A stretch of DNA of 64,000 bases, from positions 23,333,107 to 23,397,106 of the forward strand of contig NC_053116.1 in assembly GCF_010015445.1 (NCBI RefSeq), read 5' to 3'. Source of the DNA: Perca fluviatilis (Eukaryota; Chordata; Actinopteri; Perciformes; Percidae). The notes under the pieces are model-generated. The model did not search any database. It was not told the origin of the DNA and saw only the letters and a list, made by a program, of their open reading frames with translations. A program made the translations under genes and the position numbers. Positions 1-12,900 of this stretch are shown here, piece by piece; the first letter of the stretch is position 1, and every line of letters begins with the position of its first letter.

Positions 1-161
1 GTAGAGCTGTGAACAAAAAGCAGGGCCTGCCTGTGCCCGGTTCCCTCACAGGGGCATCTTGTCTGTTTTATCACTCCGGCTAGTGCTGCAATTAATATTA
101 ATGTGCTTTAAATCACGCTCCAGTAGCGCAGCTTCCCTCTTTCTTTCTCTGTTTTTGTGTT

Positions 162-249
162 TTTGTGTGTGTGTGTTGTGTGTTTTGTGTGTTTGTGTGT
201 GTGTGTGTGTGTGTGTTGTGTGTGTGTGTGTGTTGTGTGTGTGTGTTGT
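162..249. repeat. Imperfect (GT)n microsatellite
   Basis: A run of GT/TGT units interrupted by TTGT steps. The open frames crossing it are low-complexity Cys/Val or His/Thr translations of the repeat, not genes. Confidence 0.9.
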
Positions 250-521
250 GAATAAGAGAGCAATAAAGCCAGCGGGGGATAAGAATCTAGACAGGATATG
301 ACAGTCCTCATGTCAGCTGTCTTAGAGCTGGAGGGATATGTGGATAAAGACAAGGGATGAAACTGAATCCCAACCAACCAGCCAGCCAGCCAGCCAGGTA
401 GCACGGCATGTAGGTAGACACTTCTAGCACTCGCAGCGGCTGGGCACGGGCCTGTTTATTTAGTCATGTTGTAATAATGCTTGACCTTTTCTTTCAAGTC
501 CACGGCCTGACCTTTAGCACC

Positions 522-528
<7 letters not shown>

Positions 529-587
<59 letters not shown>
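529..587. repeat. (TG)n microsatellite
   Basis: An uninterrupted TG array of about 59 bp, followed directly by TGCGCGC. Confidence 0.95.
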
Positions 588-588
<1 letters not shown>

Positions 589-2019
589 GTGCGCGCAGAG
601 AGGGAAACGAGCACCTCCTTTGCAGGGAGCTTCATGGTCTGCCAACTCCTGGAGTGGATTGTTCCAAATTAGTATGCATTAGGTGGTTAGTGCAAAGCGT
701 TTAATTATGCGAGATGGCACTAAACTGTCTATGTTATGATTAGCCCAACACGTTACAACCTTAATCTCTTAATTTTTTTCCCTCTCTCTTTCCATGGGTG
801 AGGAGGAGATACAGGGTGTGGGGGGTTGATAAGCTGGTGAAGGAGGATGATGTGGGGGGGGCTTTAGACATGCTCCCATATTCCCATTAGATGTTACAAG
901 TATCCCCAGTATCTTTGCAGCCAATGAATTCTTCCTAGAAGGATTCCCCGCATGCCCCCAGATACATTGTCAGACGATATAGAATCAAGTTGCTTCCTTT
1001 TATGTGTGTATGTGCACCCCACTCTCTGTTTTCACTGAGCTGCTTTCATGGAAGGCAAGGCTTTTTAATCTTGGGCAGCAGGCAGCGGTGGCAGAAGCAG
1101 CCGGGGCAGAGTCGGAGCGAGCCAGGCAGCCATCCAGCCAGGCAGTCAGTCGCTGCAGTGGAGCCCCAGCAGTTCCACGGAGGAGCCATTATACAGGAGA
1201 GATATCAAACCATGAATCATTTACGCCAGTCCTCCCCTCCCTTCTCCTACCCATGCATGCAGTCTTGACGCCCGGCCGGCCGGCTGCCTGCTTGCCGCTG
1301 TCTGCATCTTTAATGAATGATTATTGCATTTCATAAACATAGGCTACAGTAATTAAAGTATCATTGATTCTTTCTATGTTGGCTCCAAGGTGGACAAAAA
1401 TTTTTTTTTTTGCCCTCCTTCTTTTTTTCTCACTGGATAAAAAAAGTCTCTTTAGGAACAGCAGACGGTAATTTATTAAGCCTGATGGTGTGATGGATTT
1501 TTTTTCTCCCCCTCCTGTTTAGGTATTTCAAGAATAGCCTTCATTCAGGGAGGAGGGTGATAATACAACAGGGTGGGGTTTTTGGGTAGTTATCATTGTG
1601 CAGTGTGCCGTAAGGATTGTGTTGGTGTTTTGTCTTTTGCGTAAAAAGTGTAGGGACACGGGGGTTAATGTGCTGGAAACGAGTGATTTAGGTCAGTGGT
1701 GGTGTCTGCATCTGTCACTCTGACAAGCTGCCGCTTTAGGAGGCTGCGCGGCGTTGAATAAAGGACAGAGTGAGAGACAATTGAGGAGAGTGCTGGCTCT
1801 TTCAAATGGAAAAAAGGAAAACCTGACTTGACTGTGATTTGTGCTCTCAGCGACAGGCACCATGTTACAAGCAGCCGTTTGATATAAACCTAATCAGTTT
1901 CACCTCTTTATTGAGGATCAAGACAGTTAAAGCCTCTGCAAATAAGTGCATGTCTCTTTGCCTTCCTCCATCTGTTTTTCCTTCTCTCACCTGCTCAGCT
2001 CTCCCTGCTGTCATTTCTG

Positions 2020-2124
<105 letters not shown>

Positions 2125-3265
2125 CTCTCTCTCTCTACATTTTCCCCATGTTTCCTCTCTCCCCCTATTTCAATCAGGAGTGCACTACAGTTTCTGTGTA
2201 AATATCACAATCACTGATGAAAAAATGTGCTGGCATCTCCATAAGGGGATTAGAGGAGCCATTTTGTGTATCACTTATTAATGTGTCCATCTCTCCTTTG
2301 CGCTGTCTCCCCCTGAGCTGTATGGATTGTTTCCTCTCATACAGGCAAACATATAAATCTATTTGCAGCAAGTTTTACCTCAATTATTCTTTTGAAGAGT
2401 TAAGCAGTAAAATTTCACTGTTGTAATAAATGTCTACACTCTGATGAATTTCTTACCTCTGAGGATTTTTCAGTGTTGCCATTTGATCGCATATTTGCTA
2501 AACCTAATTATTTTTATTCAAAGCTGTTTTTCCTCTCTTCACAAAAACTGCTTAATAACCTCATCATAAAACGATGTTGCTAAACACAACATAAAAATGT
2601 GACAATCCGATTGATCCAGCCGTTAAAACTCTGTGATAGTCTGTTTGAGCTAGCCTGTGCTGATTGCTAGCCTTCTCCCATTGCCCTATGGCTTGTCCCT
2701 TTTGTTAGTGAGCCACATGGCTCTCTACAAGGCTTAGTCTAATCAGTGCTAAATATTCAGCGGTAGCCCATACCCTAATCAGCCAGAGCCTACTCATTGT
2801 CAACCAATTGCATTCCTCTTGACCTCCCAGATGGAGGTAAACTGCACAGCCTCTCCATAGCGCTGCCTCAATTACTGTAGCAGTAATGGTGATAAAGAAG
2901 TCCACAGGCTCAGATGAAAATGGCTGATTGATGTGGACACACATGGCTTATAATTGGATTATAAGGAAGGACGTTAATGGTGTTGGGGGCGTCGTGGTGG
3001 GGCGGGATCCTAAACACTGACCAGGTATTTAGTGATTTACCCTTCCTGCCTCCTCATCTAATGCAGTTGTGCATCACAACAGTATCCTCGGGGGTCTTGG
3101 TAAGCGCAACTCTCTTGTCCCACCCCCTCTGCATGTCAAGGGTGGGTGTGTATGTTTATGTAAGTAAAATGCTTATGTGAGCTGCCTGTAACTGGCTCTC
3201 TTATGCTAGTGACAGCTGTGGGGTCAGAACAAAAAGCTGTCTTTTTCAGCAGCCCTCCTCGCGCG

Positions 3266-3266
<1 letters not shown>

Positions 3267-3356
<90 letters not shown>
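3267..3356. repeat. (CA)n microsatellite
   Basis: A perfect CA array of about 90 bp, preceded by GCGCGC. Confidence 0.95.
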
Positions 3357-3358
<2 letters not shown>

Positions 3359-3400
3359 GAACCAGTGGGAGATGACATGTCTGTCCTACAGTAGTTGTAA

Positions 3401-3668
3401 TGCTGTGACTAAAACTTATTTTCATTATTAATCTTTTAACCTTTGTAATCTTTGTACCACAGCTCAAAGTAATTTCTGGAAATCTGTTATTTTGTCTAAC
3501 CAACATTAAAAACTAAAGGATTAATTTACAATAAAATGAAATGGAGAAAACTGACCCAAATCCTCACGTTTTAAGAAGATGTAGGAAATGTTAAGGACAT
3601 TTATTTTTATTTGATTAGTGAATCGTGTGATTACTTTATTATAAAGTAGTCATTTCTGTAGATGACTA
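3401..3668. mobile_element. Degenerate hAT-type MITE copy (teleost family)
   Basis: An AT-rich block beginning with a gctgtgactaaaacttattt-like end, followed by a CCAACA(T)-AAAA-CT segment and a TCCTCAC segment in the same order as in the copy at 9668-9937. The end contains attagtgaatcg. The order and motifs match a common fish hAT MITE as I remember it. No target-site duplication could be fixed. The boundaries are approximate. Confidence 0.5.
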
Positions 3669-5720
3669 ATGGATTTATCAACAGAAGGAGGAGCTGGTCA
3701 GCTGTGTTGCTGGGGGTTGGAGGTTTAGCGCTCCCCTTGTTATCAAACTGCTCTTCATTTATTTCTGTTTATCCTAATGGAGAGCGTTGAGAGAGGGATG
3801 TAATTAATTGACCCTGGCAGCTCAGAGGGGCTGTGGTGAGTCCGAGAGCAGGTGCTGACTGTGCTGCCCACCGTTTCTTTCACTAGTCATCTCGGTGTGC
3901 ATATATCTGCCGACTGCCCAACTCTCCCTGCTGACCGATTGGCTCTTAGTAAGTGCAATGATGCTGGATGCCTGAGCCTGCGTGAGCTGCATAATACCAA
4001 CTACTGCCTGAAGGAGTGCTCTCCCCATTTCTATCTCGCCTCTCCCCTCAGCTGCTGCTTAGCCAAGCCTGGCCAGTGCAGAGCAGAGATGAGTACCCTC
4101 CTTTTCTCTACTCACACTGCTCTGCCTGGCAGTTTATTAAAGGGAATACTAGCTTTTTCCTTGCGCCCGGGCGTTTGATTTCGACAGCAGCAGATGCTGT
4201 CATGGCAGATAAAAGGCAGTGGGCCCCAGAATTACGGTGCACACAGCATCTGTGTTTACTGCGTCATTCTCCCTACCTCTGACAAGAGAGGAGGAGGAGA
4301 GGAGGAGAAAATGGAGGATAGGCTGCTGCATTCATGTGTCTTTACATTGACATGTCTCATCAGGGAAAGAGGTGGACAGACAGTCTACAGTGAAGCCATC
4401 AATCAGCCCTTTTTAAAACGCCTGTCCAGCACACTGTAATACTCGCACATAAAGACAGACAAAAGATGCATTATTGCTACTGTTGACATGTTTTTATAAA
4501 CCCTTTTTTCAGTTGACTTTGTCAGATGGAGTAAAATAGTAAGGTGATTGTGGTGTGCTGGCTAAAAATGTCAAGAAAGCAGTTTTATTTTTTTAACCAA
4601 GATAGTGTGGATTGGTGTAATTGTGGGTGTTGCTTTGATTTTTGTTTTTCAAATTAGCAAGTAACAAACATAAATGGTATATATTAATTTCTTTTCTTTT
4701 TTTTATTCCAGTTTCTAAAAAGTGTTTTCTCTCCAAGCCTCGCCTTGACAATGCCTTAGCAGAGAGATCCATTTTTCTGTCAGTATCCCTCACTGAGGCT
4801 GTGGGTCATGCTAATTTTTCATCGGCATCATTTCATTGAGCTTTAATTAACACAACAAGGATGCGGTGTCCTCCAGTGTCATCCACTCAGACAGCTAATA
4901 CAAACTCATTAGCTTAAGTCCCAGCAACTCTAAAACAAAATGTTATTACACTGTTTACTGTTTTGTTATATATTAAAATTGATTATGTTGATGTATTCAT
5001 CCACATAAATTAGCGTTTTCAGGTCCTGTAGGCCATTTCCCAATGCTTCGTATCAGAGGTCTAAAATAAACCTTTATTGAATACAATACTATACGATGCT
5101 GCTGTTAGTTTGCTTAATCTGCTTCAGCAGCGTTTCAAGCAACCAGCTGTCTGTCTTCTTCATGCTTCTCGATGCCCTAGCCTGTGGTGACAGCAAGACT
5201 AATGTATTCATGGCGCCGGCACGGTGAGAGGCATTTCTTTACCTTTGCTTAATTGAGGGGAAACTCCCCTGACACCTGCTTAGCACAGCACTAGGCTAGC
5301 AAAGCGGCCAAACTCAACCCTAGGAGCTGAGGCCACTGAACCCTGACTGAGAAATAACACAACCCAGGACCACCCAGGGACTGCCGAGGGGAGAAATGAT
5401 TTAATAATGTTGATGAGATATTACACCAACCCTTTCTCCACTGTCTCCCTCTCTCTCTTTTCCCTCTCATTATTTCTTACCTGGGGAGAGAGAAGACTCT
5501 GTGCCTGAAGGTGTATTTAGATGGGACTGCTAAATATTTCACACCCTAAGATACCCTAAGACAGACAAGTAAAATAAGTGAAAGAAGAAGAAGCAAAAAG
5601 GGGAGCAAGAGGGGCAAAAAAAAATAAAACATTATTGGTGCAGAGGGTTTTGACATGGATTGTGAAGGAGGGAGGTTAGGGAGTGTAGTCAAGGGCAGTC
5701 GGGGCAGGCTTGTAATTTGT

Positions 5721-5742
5721 GAGTGAGTGAGTGAGTGAGTAC
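5721..5742. repeat. (GTGA)n short tandem repeat
   Basis: About five tandem GTGA units. Confidence 0.85.
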
Positions 5743-6517
5743 TATATACTAAGCCAAATATATCCCTCCAGCCAGACTGCATTGCTTTCAGTGTGTTGAT
5801 ATGCTGCCATCATCTTGCACTATTGTGGATACCAAGTACAACAGACAAAGTGTATTATTGTCTTTGGGCTCCAATACCTAAGTCCCCCCCTACCTCTGCA
5901 GCAATACGAGCAAGGTCCTATCTGAGACTCAGCATGACAGCTCGACTGAGCTCCTGCCTCGTTTTTTAATTGTCCCATGCCCCAGGGGCTGCTGGGAGCT
6001 AGGTGGGCGCGGCTGAACATTTTCTCCAGGGGGGTGAGGAGAGGTGGGTGAAAGAACACTCGCAGTGTCAGGTGCAGGTGCGGAGAAAAGAGATGGGGAG
6101 ATTACTGACAAGCTAACCGTGGGGAGCCAAGTAGTGGGAAGCCACTCAGTCAGATGGGAGAGGAGAAAGAGCTTTATATAAGAGGAAAGCACACAGGAGG
6201 CATCCATCACCACACTCCAGCACCACTGCACTCACTGATACATATTATTCATCTGTTATCAGCTAGTCTATTAACAGACGCCACCGCTAGAAATGTATGC
6301 AAAGAACACAATGTGGCCTTGGTGGTACAACAGCAATAGATTTTTGCCCTGAATGATAGTAGCCTGTGTCTTTTTGTTCAGACAAGGTTTTGTTGTTGCA
6401 CGACATGGAGGGTGTGTTCACCTTTTTGTCTAGTAATTCATGGCTCAACCCTCCCCCTAATGATGTACACTGGATAAAACATCATCCTGGTCACATTTTA
6501 AATCACAACAGTCTTGC

Positions 6518-6675
6518 TTGATAATCGATTAATCCTTTAAGTAATTTTAAGCAAAAATGCTAAACATTTGTTTTCAGCTTCTTAAATGTATAATTATGTT
6601 GTTTTTTTCCCCTTGTCTTACCATAGAAACTAGCTATAAACTGATATCTTTTTTGGTTTTTGACTGTTGGTGATA
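6518..6675 (-). mobile_element. Partial hAT-type MITE copy, inverted
   Basis: Begins with gataatcgattaatc and ends with the segment gtttttgactgttgg. The reverse complement of that segment (ccaacagtcaaaaacc) matches ccaacagcataaaacc inside the copy at 9668-9937, so the two are inverted relative to each other. Only part of the repeat is recognisable. The family assignment rests on memory of teleost repeats. Confidence 0.5.
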
Positions 6676-9667
6676 ATGACAATAATAATTGTGTGTATAG
6701 TTTCAGTCCTGGATGGGATTGGGTTATCAACTTCATATACATGGCTTGCAACAATCTCACAATTGACCTTATTTTACATACATGTTTTTATTAGCTGTTT
6801 ATGTGGGTTACTAATTCCCATTTACATCCTACCCGGCATAGCCCAATTAATATCTTTATATGCCTCTTCCATATTATGTTGTAACATCAGTTTCCTTCCA
6901 TTTAGCCTCATACCATATCTCTCTGTTATGTTGCTACTGTGTTATAGCCTTTGTACAGACTCTGGAATAACACTGTGCTTTGTACTATTCATCTTGCAGC
7001 TACATGAAGGCTGAGTCAGATGGTAGAGCCTGTTTTATCAGGCAGTTGGATTTCTGCAAAAATACTGTCAAAGCTCCGATTGTGATTCATCACTCTATTA
7101 AGGTGTACACAGATCTTTAAATGCTGTTGAATAAAGCCATTGGAATGTCTTGATGTGGTTAAGCTTTCTCTGACTATGAATGTATTCAGGTTAGGGTAAT
7201 TGGAAAAGTCTGTTTACATGGTGATTTATAATTCATTGTCTCAATTGGGTAAATTATTGAAAGATTGCGCTCCTTGTGTCAGTCATTGAGCAGTTAAGTC
7301 TTATTTAGTGAAACGTCTGAACAATAACAGAGCTGTTCAGTGCAGCTGGAATACAATTTTATGCAGCTGAGAGGAAGCAGTGGCGTGCTTTTGGGTCCTG
7401 CTCTTCCTGTGTTGCTGGCACAGGGACGTCATCCAGCCAGTCACGCTGGGGTCAGAGGCTCTGAAAATAGCCCTAAGGGGATTCGGGCTGCACTGATAGC
7501 ATACCTGCTGTTATGCTGAGATGTTATCTGACTGCAAGCCAGCCAAGGCTCCCTCCCAGCTGCTTTGGATTGCTCTGCAATACCTCACGCAAAGATGAAG
7601 TGGGGCCATTACACCTCTGGTTCTGCAACACTCCCTGCAGACACACACAAACAAACATACACACACACACACACATGTTTACTTACACCTGCACAAACAT
7701 GCACAGCGTCACTGCATCTAGGTCTGCATATGTTTGTCTTTGCACGTACAGAGCATCACACACTTATACCTATATATGCGAACACACACACACACCAAAC
7801 CCGATTACGCTGTCACCACAAAAAGCTTCGTAGAGGCAGCACAGGCAGGCTGGCTTTCCGCAAAGGGTCAGAGTTGACTGCAAATTACAGCTGGTGGCTG
7901 ACCAAGGCTGGTGATGGATCTCAATGCACTCTGCGTTTACCCACACACCTGCACCCCCACGGTTGGGAGAGACGGCAGCACAGCCGAGAGCACACAGCCA
8001 TTTTGTAACACCTCAAGGAACTCTCTCTCCTCTCCCTGTATGAGGAATAGATGAGGTGGTGCCATTAAGTGAATTTTCGGTTATTTCCCCAGGCTCTTAG
8101 CTGAAGATGTCAAACCTCAGCCAGTGAGGCAGCCAAGGATGACTGCAGAGGCAAACACACACACACCACACTCTCTGCCACGCAAATGATCAGCTTTCAT
8201 GCTTCTGTGTAATTTATCAAATTGCTTGGGCATGTGATGAATGGGGCCCAGATCTCAAAAGGAAAAAATACATTTAGTTTGCATTAGGTTGCTGTTATGC
8301 CCATGTAACAGCTTAGAATTTAATTACAGTAAATGGTAAACATCCTATTCACATTTTCTGAAACAATAATTCAGTAGGCCTAATTGCTTTGTAGTTTCAC
8401 AGACTTAAACTTGAATGATTACACAAGTGGAATCGGCTGGTTAAACAAAAACTGTTCAATCCCATTACTTATACTGCAGACTACTATATTCTCTTGGTGT
8501 GTAGAATGAGCAAGCAGGCTTAATGTTCTCTACATTTTCTCACAAATGCCCACACTCACACTGCCTTACTGTACAAGAGGCTGGTTCTCTCCTGGTGATT
8601 TGTCACAGTTCCCCATTGTATTATCCCCCCCCTCTTTCTTTCTCTCCATCTCCTCCCTTGCTCCCTAAATCATTTCTTTACATGTGTGTGGGTGCCCCCT
8701 CTCGCTGTGATTCTGATACTTCATAACGGCAGAAGGAAATTGAGCTGACCTTGAGGCTGCCGAGCTCCTTTTATAATGCTGATGTATGGGGCTGTGGGCG
8801 CAGGCAGCCGGTAAGTGAGAGGCATGTTTTCATTTGCCAGGGAGCAGGGCCCAGTGTCAGGACACATAACAGGGTTCATTTCTCGCCCACTCGAGCTAGC
8901 TAGTATGCCAGGAAGCTTAGTGTAAAGCATTCAAGTCCACTAGGTGTGATTTACCTGCATTAGCCTTTGTATACTGGAATAAGTTGCATCATGCTGCCTA
9001 AAGCCACAAATAGAGTTAACCCTGTGGATAGATTGGCCTCACTAAAATGTGATTTAGATGGTGTTGCTGCATTGCAATAGTGTTACTGTTGTCAATACTG
9101 TTATCTAGAGGTTGGACTACAGATTAATTCATCCAGGATTGTTTCTGGCCAGTTTGTAGCGTGGGTGACAGTGCAATCATTTCAAAATAATATAGTCTCT
9201 TTGACAACCTTATATCACCCCGCCTGTCATTGATGTCATTATTTGTTCAGCGTGGATGGCCTACTTTCTTCTCTTCAGCAGCTCTCTGCTCATCAGCGCT
9301 ATCAGCTACCTCCTAACACAATCAGCCTGCTCTCAAATTACAGTCATGATTGAGAACAGGTCCCTAGCAGGAAAAGACAAGAGCTCTTATGATTCAAGCA
9401 TGAACGCCGTTCAGGAGGTGGACACGATAAATTAGTATCTGTAAAATATAATGCAATCCAATGCAAAAACCCTGCAATAAATAGCACCATTGTGATGCTT
9501 GGAAGATGTATTTAAATAGAGAGGTGTTTTATTCAACTCCGTGGCACTTTTGAGGCTGCATGCTCTTGTTTTGTTATAAGATTTGTATTATATTGTCAGC
9601 TGTTTTTGTTGTTTTGTTTTAACAATGGAGTTTAATTCATATCTGCACCACAGCCAAAATTAAACTG

Positions 9668-9937
9668 TGGTTGCCACTAAAGATTTTCATTACTAATTAA
9701 TCTACAGATTAATTCATTGATTAAGTCTATAAAATGTCTGTAAAATTGGGAAAAATGTTTGTTTTGTTCAACCAACAGCATAAAACCAAAAAGTTTAATA
9801 TCATAGCAGAGTAAGTAAACCAGAAAATCCTCACAATTGAGAATTTTTTTTCTATTTATGCTAAAAATCCATTGTGAAGATATATTTTCTGTCAATCAAC
9901 TAATTGTTTAATTGACTAAATTAATTATTACGCCTCA
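9668..9937 (+). mobile_element. Degenerate hAT-type MITE (teleost family)
   Basis: A run of about 270 bp with attaatctacagattaatt near the left end and atcaactaattgtttaattg near the right end, giving a loose inverted repeat of TTAAT/ATTAA motifs. In between lie the internal landmarks tctataaaatgtctgtaaaa, ccaacagcataaaacc and accagaaaatcctcac. These landmarks are typical of a very common fish MITE with TAGGGCTGCAAC ends, recalled rather than searched. The termini are decayed and no duplication was found. Confidence 0.6.
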
Positions 9938-12900
9938 CAAAGTTTAATAATAGCCAGGCCTACTCTTTAGTCATACTACACATACAAATCAACATTATTC
10001 TCACTATAGAAAAGAGGAAATGTTTAATATTGTTATGTGGGTTATTAAAGTGTCCCCATTGATACAAACATAAACTAGCTTTGTCCACAACCTTAGTCAT
10101 ATACTTAAGAACGTTTCAAATGTCATAGTGTAAATAAGCATTTACTAAATTCAGCAATATTGACTCAGTGCTACTGGAAGAGTCTAATTTACTATGATGA
10201 TACTTTTCCATCTTCCACACGTGGATGTATGGTCTTCAAATGCTTAAACATGCATGTTGAACAAACTCTGCCTTTGCACAGTTTGTAAGTTAGAGCACAT
10301 TTTGGCTTGCTGGTTGCATGGTTTTCAAAATGAAACCACTTTTATGTTGTGGTGGCGGAACTTTTCACAATGACAAAGGGACAATAGAAATAATATACAA
10401 GTATTCTTTTTTTTTCACTTAGTCAGCAATGTTAAATAGTCATTCTAGCCCTAATTTGTAGCTTTGTGTATAATGGCAGTGACTGTGGTTGACATTAAGA
10501 TGAGCGCAGGAAGCTCATCAGCCCTGCCAATTCGGCTCACTTCTCATATGGCACAGATCCACTTGCATAACCCCATGTCTGGATGCTGCACTCTGAAAAC
10601 AGGCAAGGACTCCATTTATTCACAGCCTATCCAACAACACATCGACTGTGCGCAAAATATCTTTTAGCAGCTTAACAGCAGCAGTCTAATCAATTGATGC
10701 AGATTTTGCCGTCCATTGATCTTGGCACACCCTGGGTCCAGACTATTACACTGCATGTATGATAATGTTATCATTATCAGCCCATGGCCGATCTATTAGG
10801 GCAGGGGAAATGCTATTAAAAATCCCCACAAACCATGCATAGAAACATTTGCAGTGCCAAATGCTGGGGCGAATGGTCCAAATCTGCTTTGCAAATGCCT
10901 CCCTGTCAACCCCAACCCCCTCACCACAGTAACAGTAGTGTGGCAGAGAGGCGGACGAGCCTGCTGGTGCTGCTGACTGGCATTCTGTGTTGATGAATGT
11001 GGCGGGCTGACTGCTCAATGTGCTTACCTAACAGGAGCTGCTCTACTGTCACACTGAGTTTCTCAGTCTCTCTCTCAATCACCTCACTCATGTCTTTTTT
11101 CGGAGGTAGTAAGGAGAGCGTTGCACTTGGCTCGACACTGCAGCCTCCGCACAGTTTCTCAAAGGTTGATGGAGCTGCCTCCCCAACACACACACTAATC
11201 ACCAAGTAATCTCTTGATAGGTGGCTAAGGTCAGCTTGGATGACCAGTGCAGCCCTTTTTGGATTTGGGAATCAGGTTGGTCTAAATTTCTTGTAGCTGT
11301 ATTCTTCTATTTAGAAACCTCTTTTGGAATCATTGCTCATATCCTAACCCACTCGACACCCGCCTCTTACAGTATTGAAATAGTGAAGATGCAGCACACA
11401 GGCTATCCTCGGTTTCTTCATGTTGTTATGTGGAGGTGTTTGAAGTGGTTAGCATGAGCCTGGTGTTAGAATAGTGTTTTTTTCTGAAGAGCATGTGGTG
11501 GACAGCCAGAGACACTGACAGACTGAGAGGCGGACTGAAGTCATGAAAGTGAAGCGCTTGTCTTTGATGTCAGCCAGCTTCCAAAGGGCCACGGTGGTCG
11601 GAGGGGAATTGAGGTTTCAGCTCGGGATTTGAGGATTGTCGTGTCAGAAAGGTCTCACTGGGGCTCAGTATGTGTGAGCGCATGCATATTCACATTCTAA
11701 GACTGCGACCAGGCAGCTATAGAATGAAAGGCCAGTTTGTTTTGGTCATGAGCTAAATCGCCCCATGTTGCTCACATATTATAACCATCAACTCCAGGAG
11801 CATGAAAGTGATCTTGCGCTCACACGGTCGTGCGTGGGTGCGTGCGCTTGATGGCCACATTCATTGTCTGTCCCCGTGGAAATTCCAGAGTTACTGAAGA
11901 GATTGCAAAATCAATGTAAGCTATTCATACACGGATCTAATCCTCAGATTTGCTGGCATTTAATCTGTGGTTATGTCAGGGCTCTGATGGCTCTAATGCC
12001 GTCGAGCAGATGTCCCTGCTCAGCCACCCAGGTTAAGCTGCACCTGGTGACACCATAGAGCCCTAGCACTAGGTGGTCCACTGCACATTTCATCTTCTCC
12101 TCAAGTGGCAACTATTGTATGAAAACATGCATTATAGTGTCACGGTGCATCTAAATTAAAAAATAAAATCAAGCCAAATGTGTACATCAAACATCTATGA
12201 CCTCCAAAATCCTCTTTAGTTGACTTTGATCATGGCGTGAATATAAATGTAATGTGCTTATCTGGATGGTTGTTGTGTGTATTTTTGTATTTTTCACAGA
12301 CAAAAATACTTCATTCACTGCACACCTGGTGTTATTTTCAAATTCAAAAACAGACCATTTCACTTCAAAATGCAAGCAGAATTCAAGAGGCGTATTGCAT
12401 CAGAAGCAGGGAATGCATAATAACAAACAGTATCATTTTGTACATCTGGTAAATATCATGGGATGTTGCCTTTTTTTATCAGCTTTACCATCAAGAAATA
12501 ATTTAAGAAACCAGCCACAGCCTCCTTTTTAAAGAAAAGTACCTCAGACAAAATCCTACACACATTCATCTTACAATGCCCTACATATTCATAAGTCACC
12601 CATCATTTTATCTTGTCTGTAAGGTGTCCTTCATTTTCTCATAATATTCAGTTACATATGACACACAACAAATAAAACAAGCTACTGTATATTATTGTAA
12701 CCATGTTGACCAGTTTTCTTAAAGAATCCTCGTCATTTATTTGGTTTTGCAAAAGACCAAAAACGTGGCAACCCATCGATTCACATGAATATACTTAAGT
12801 ATTTGATGGATGATAATTGACTACAATGAGCAGTTTTCTTGAAAAGGACATAATTCTACACTATATTTCCACAAAGTCGAGCTGTGCATCCAATAATTAA

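Noticed and set aside
6667..7014. 115-codon hydrophobic open frame resembling a membrane protein
   Set aside because: T-rich sequence yields Leu/Ile/Phe/Ser-rich frames by chance. No known family is recognised, and there is no splice or promoter context.
10380..10455. ctagcccta at 10445-10453 as a possible right end of a longer hAT element starting near 9668
   Set aside because: The flanking 8-mer ATTTGTAG has no match beside the left end, and the spacing does not fit the MITE copy.
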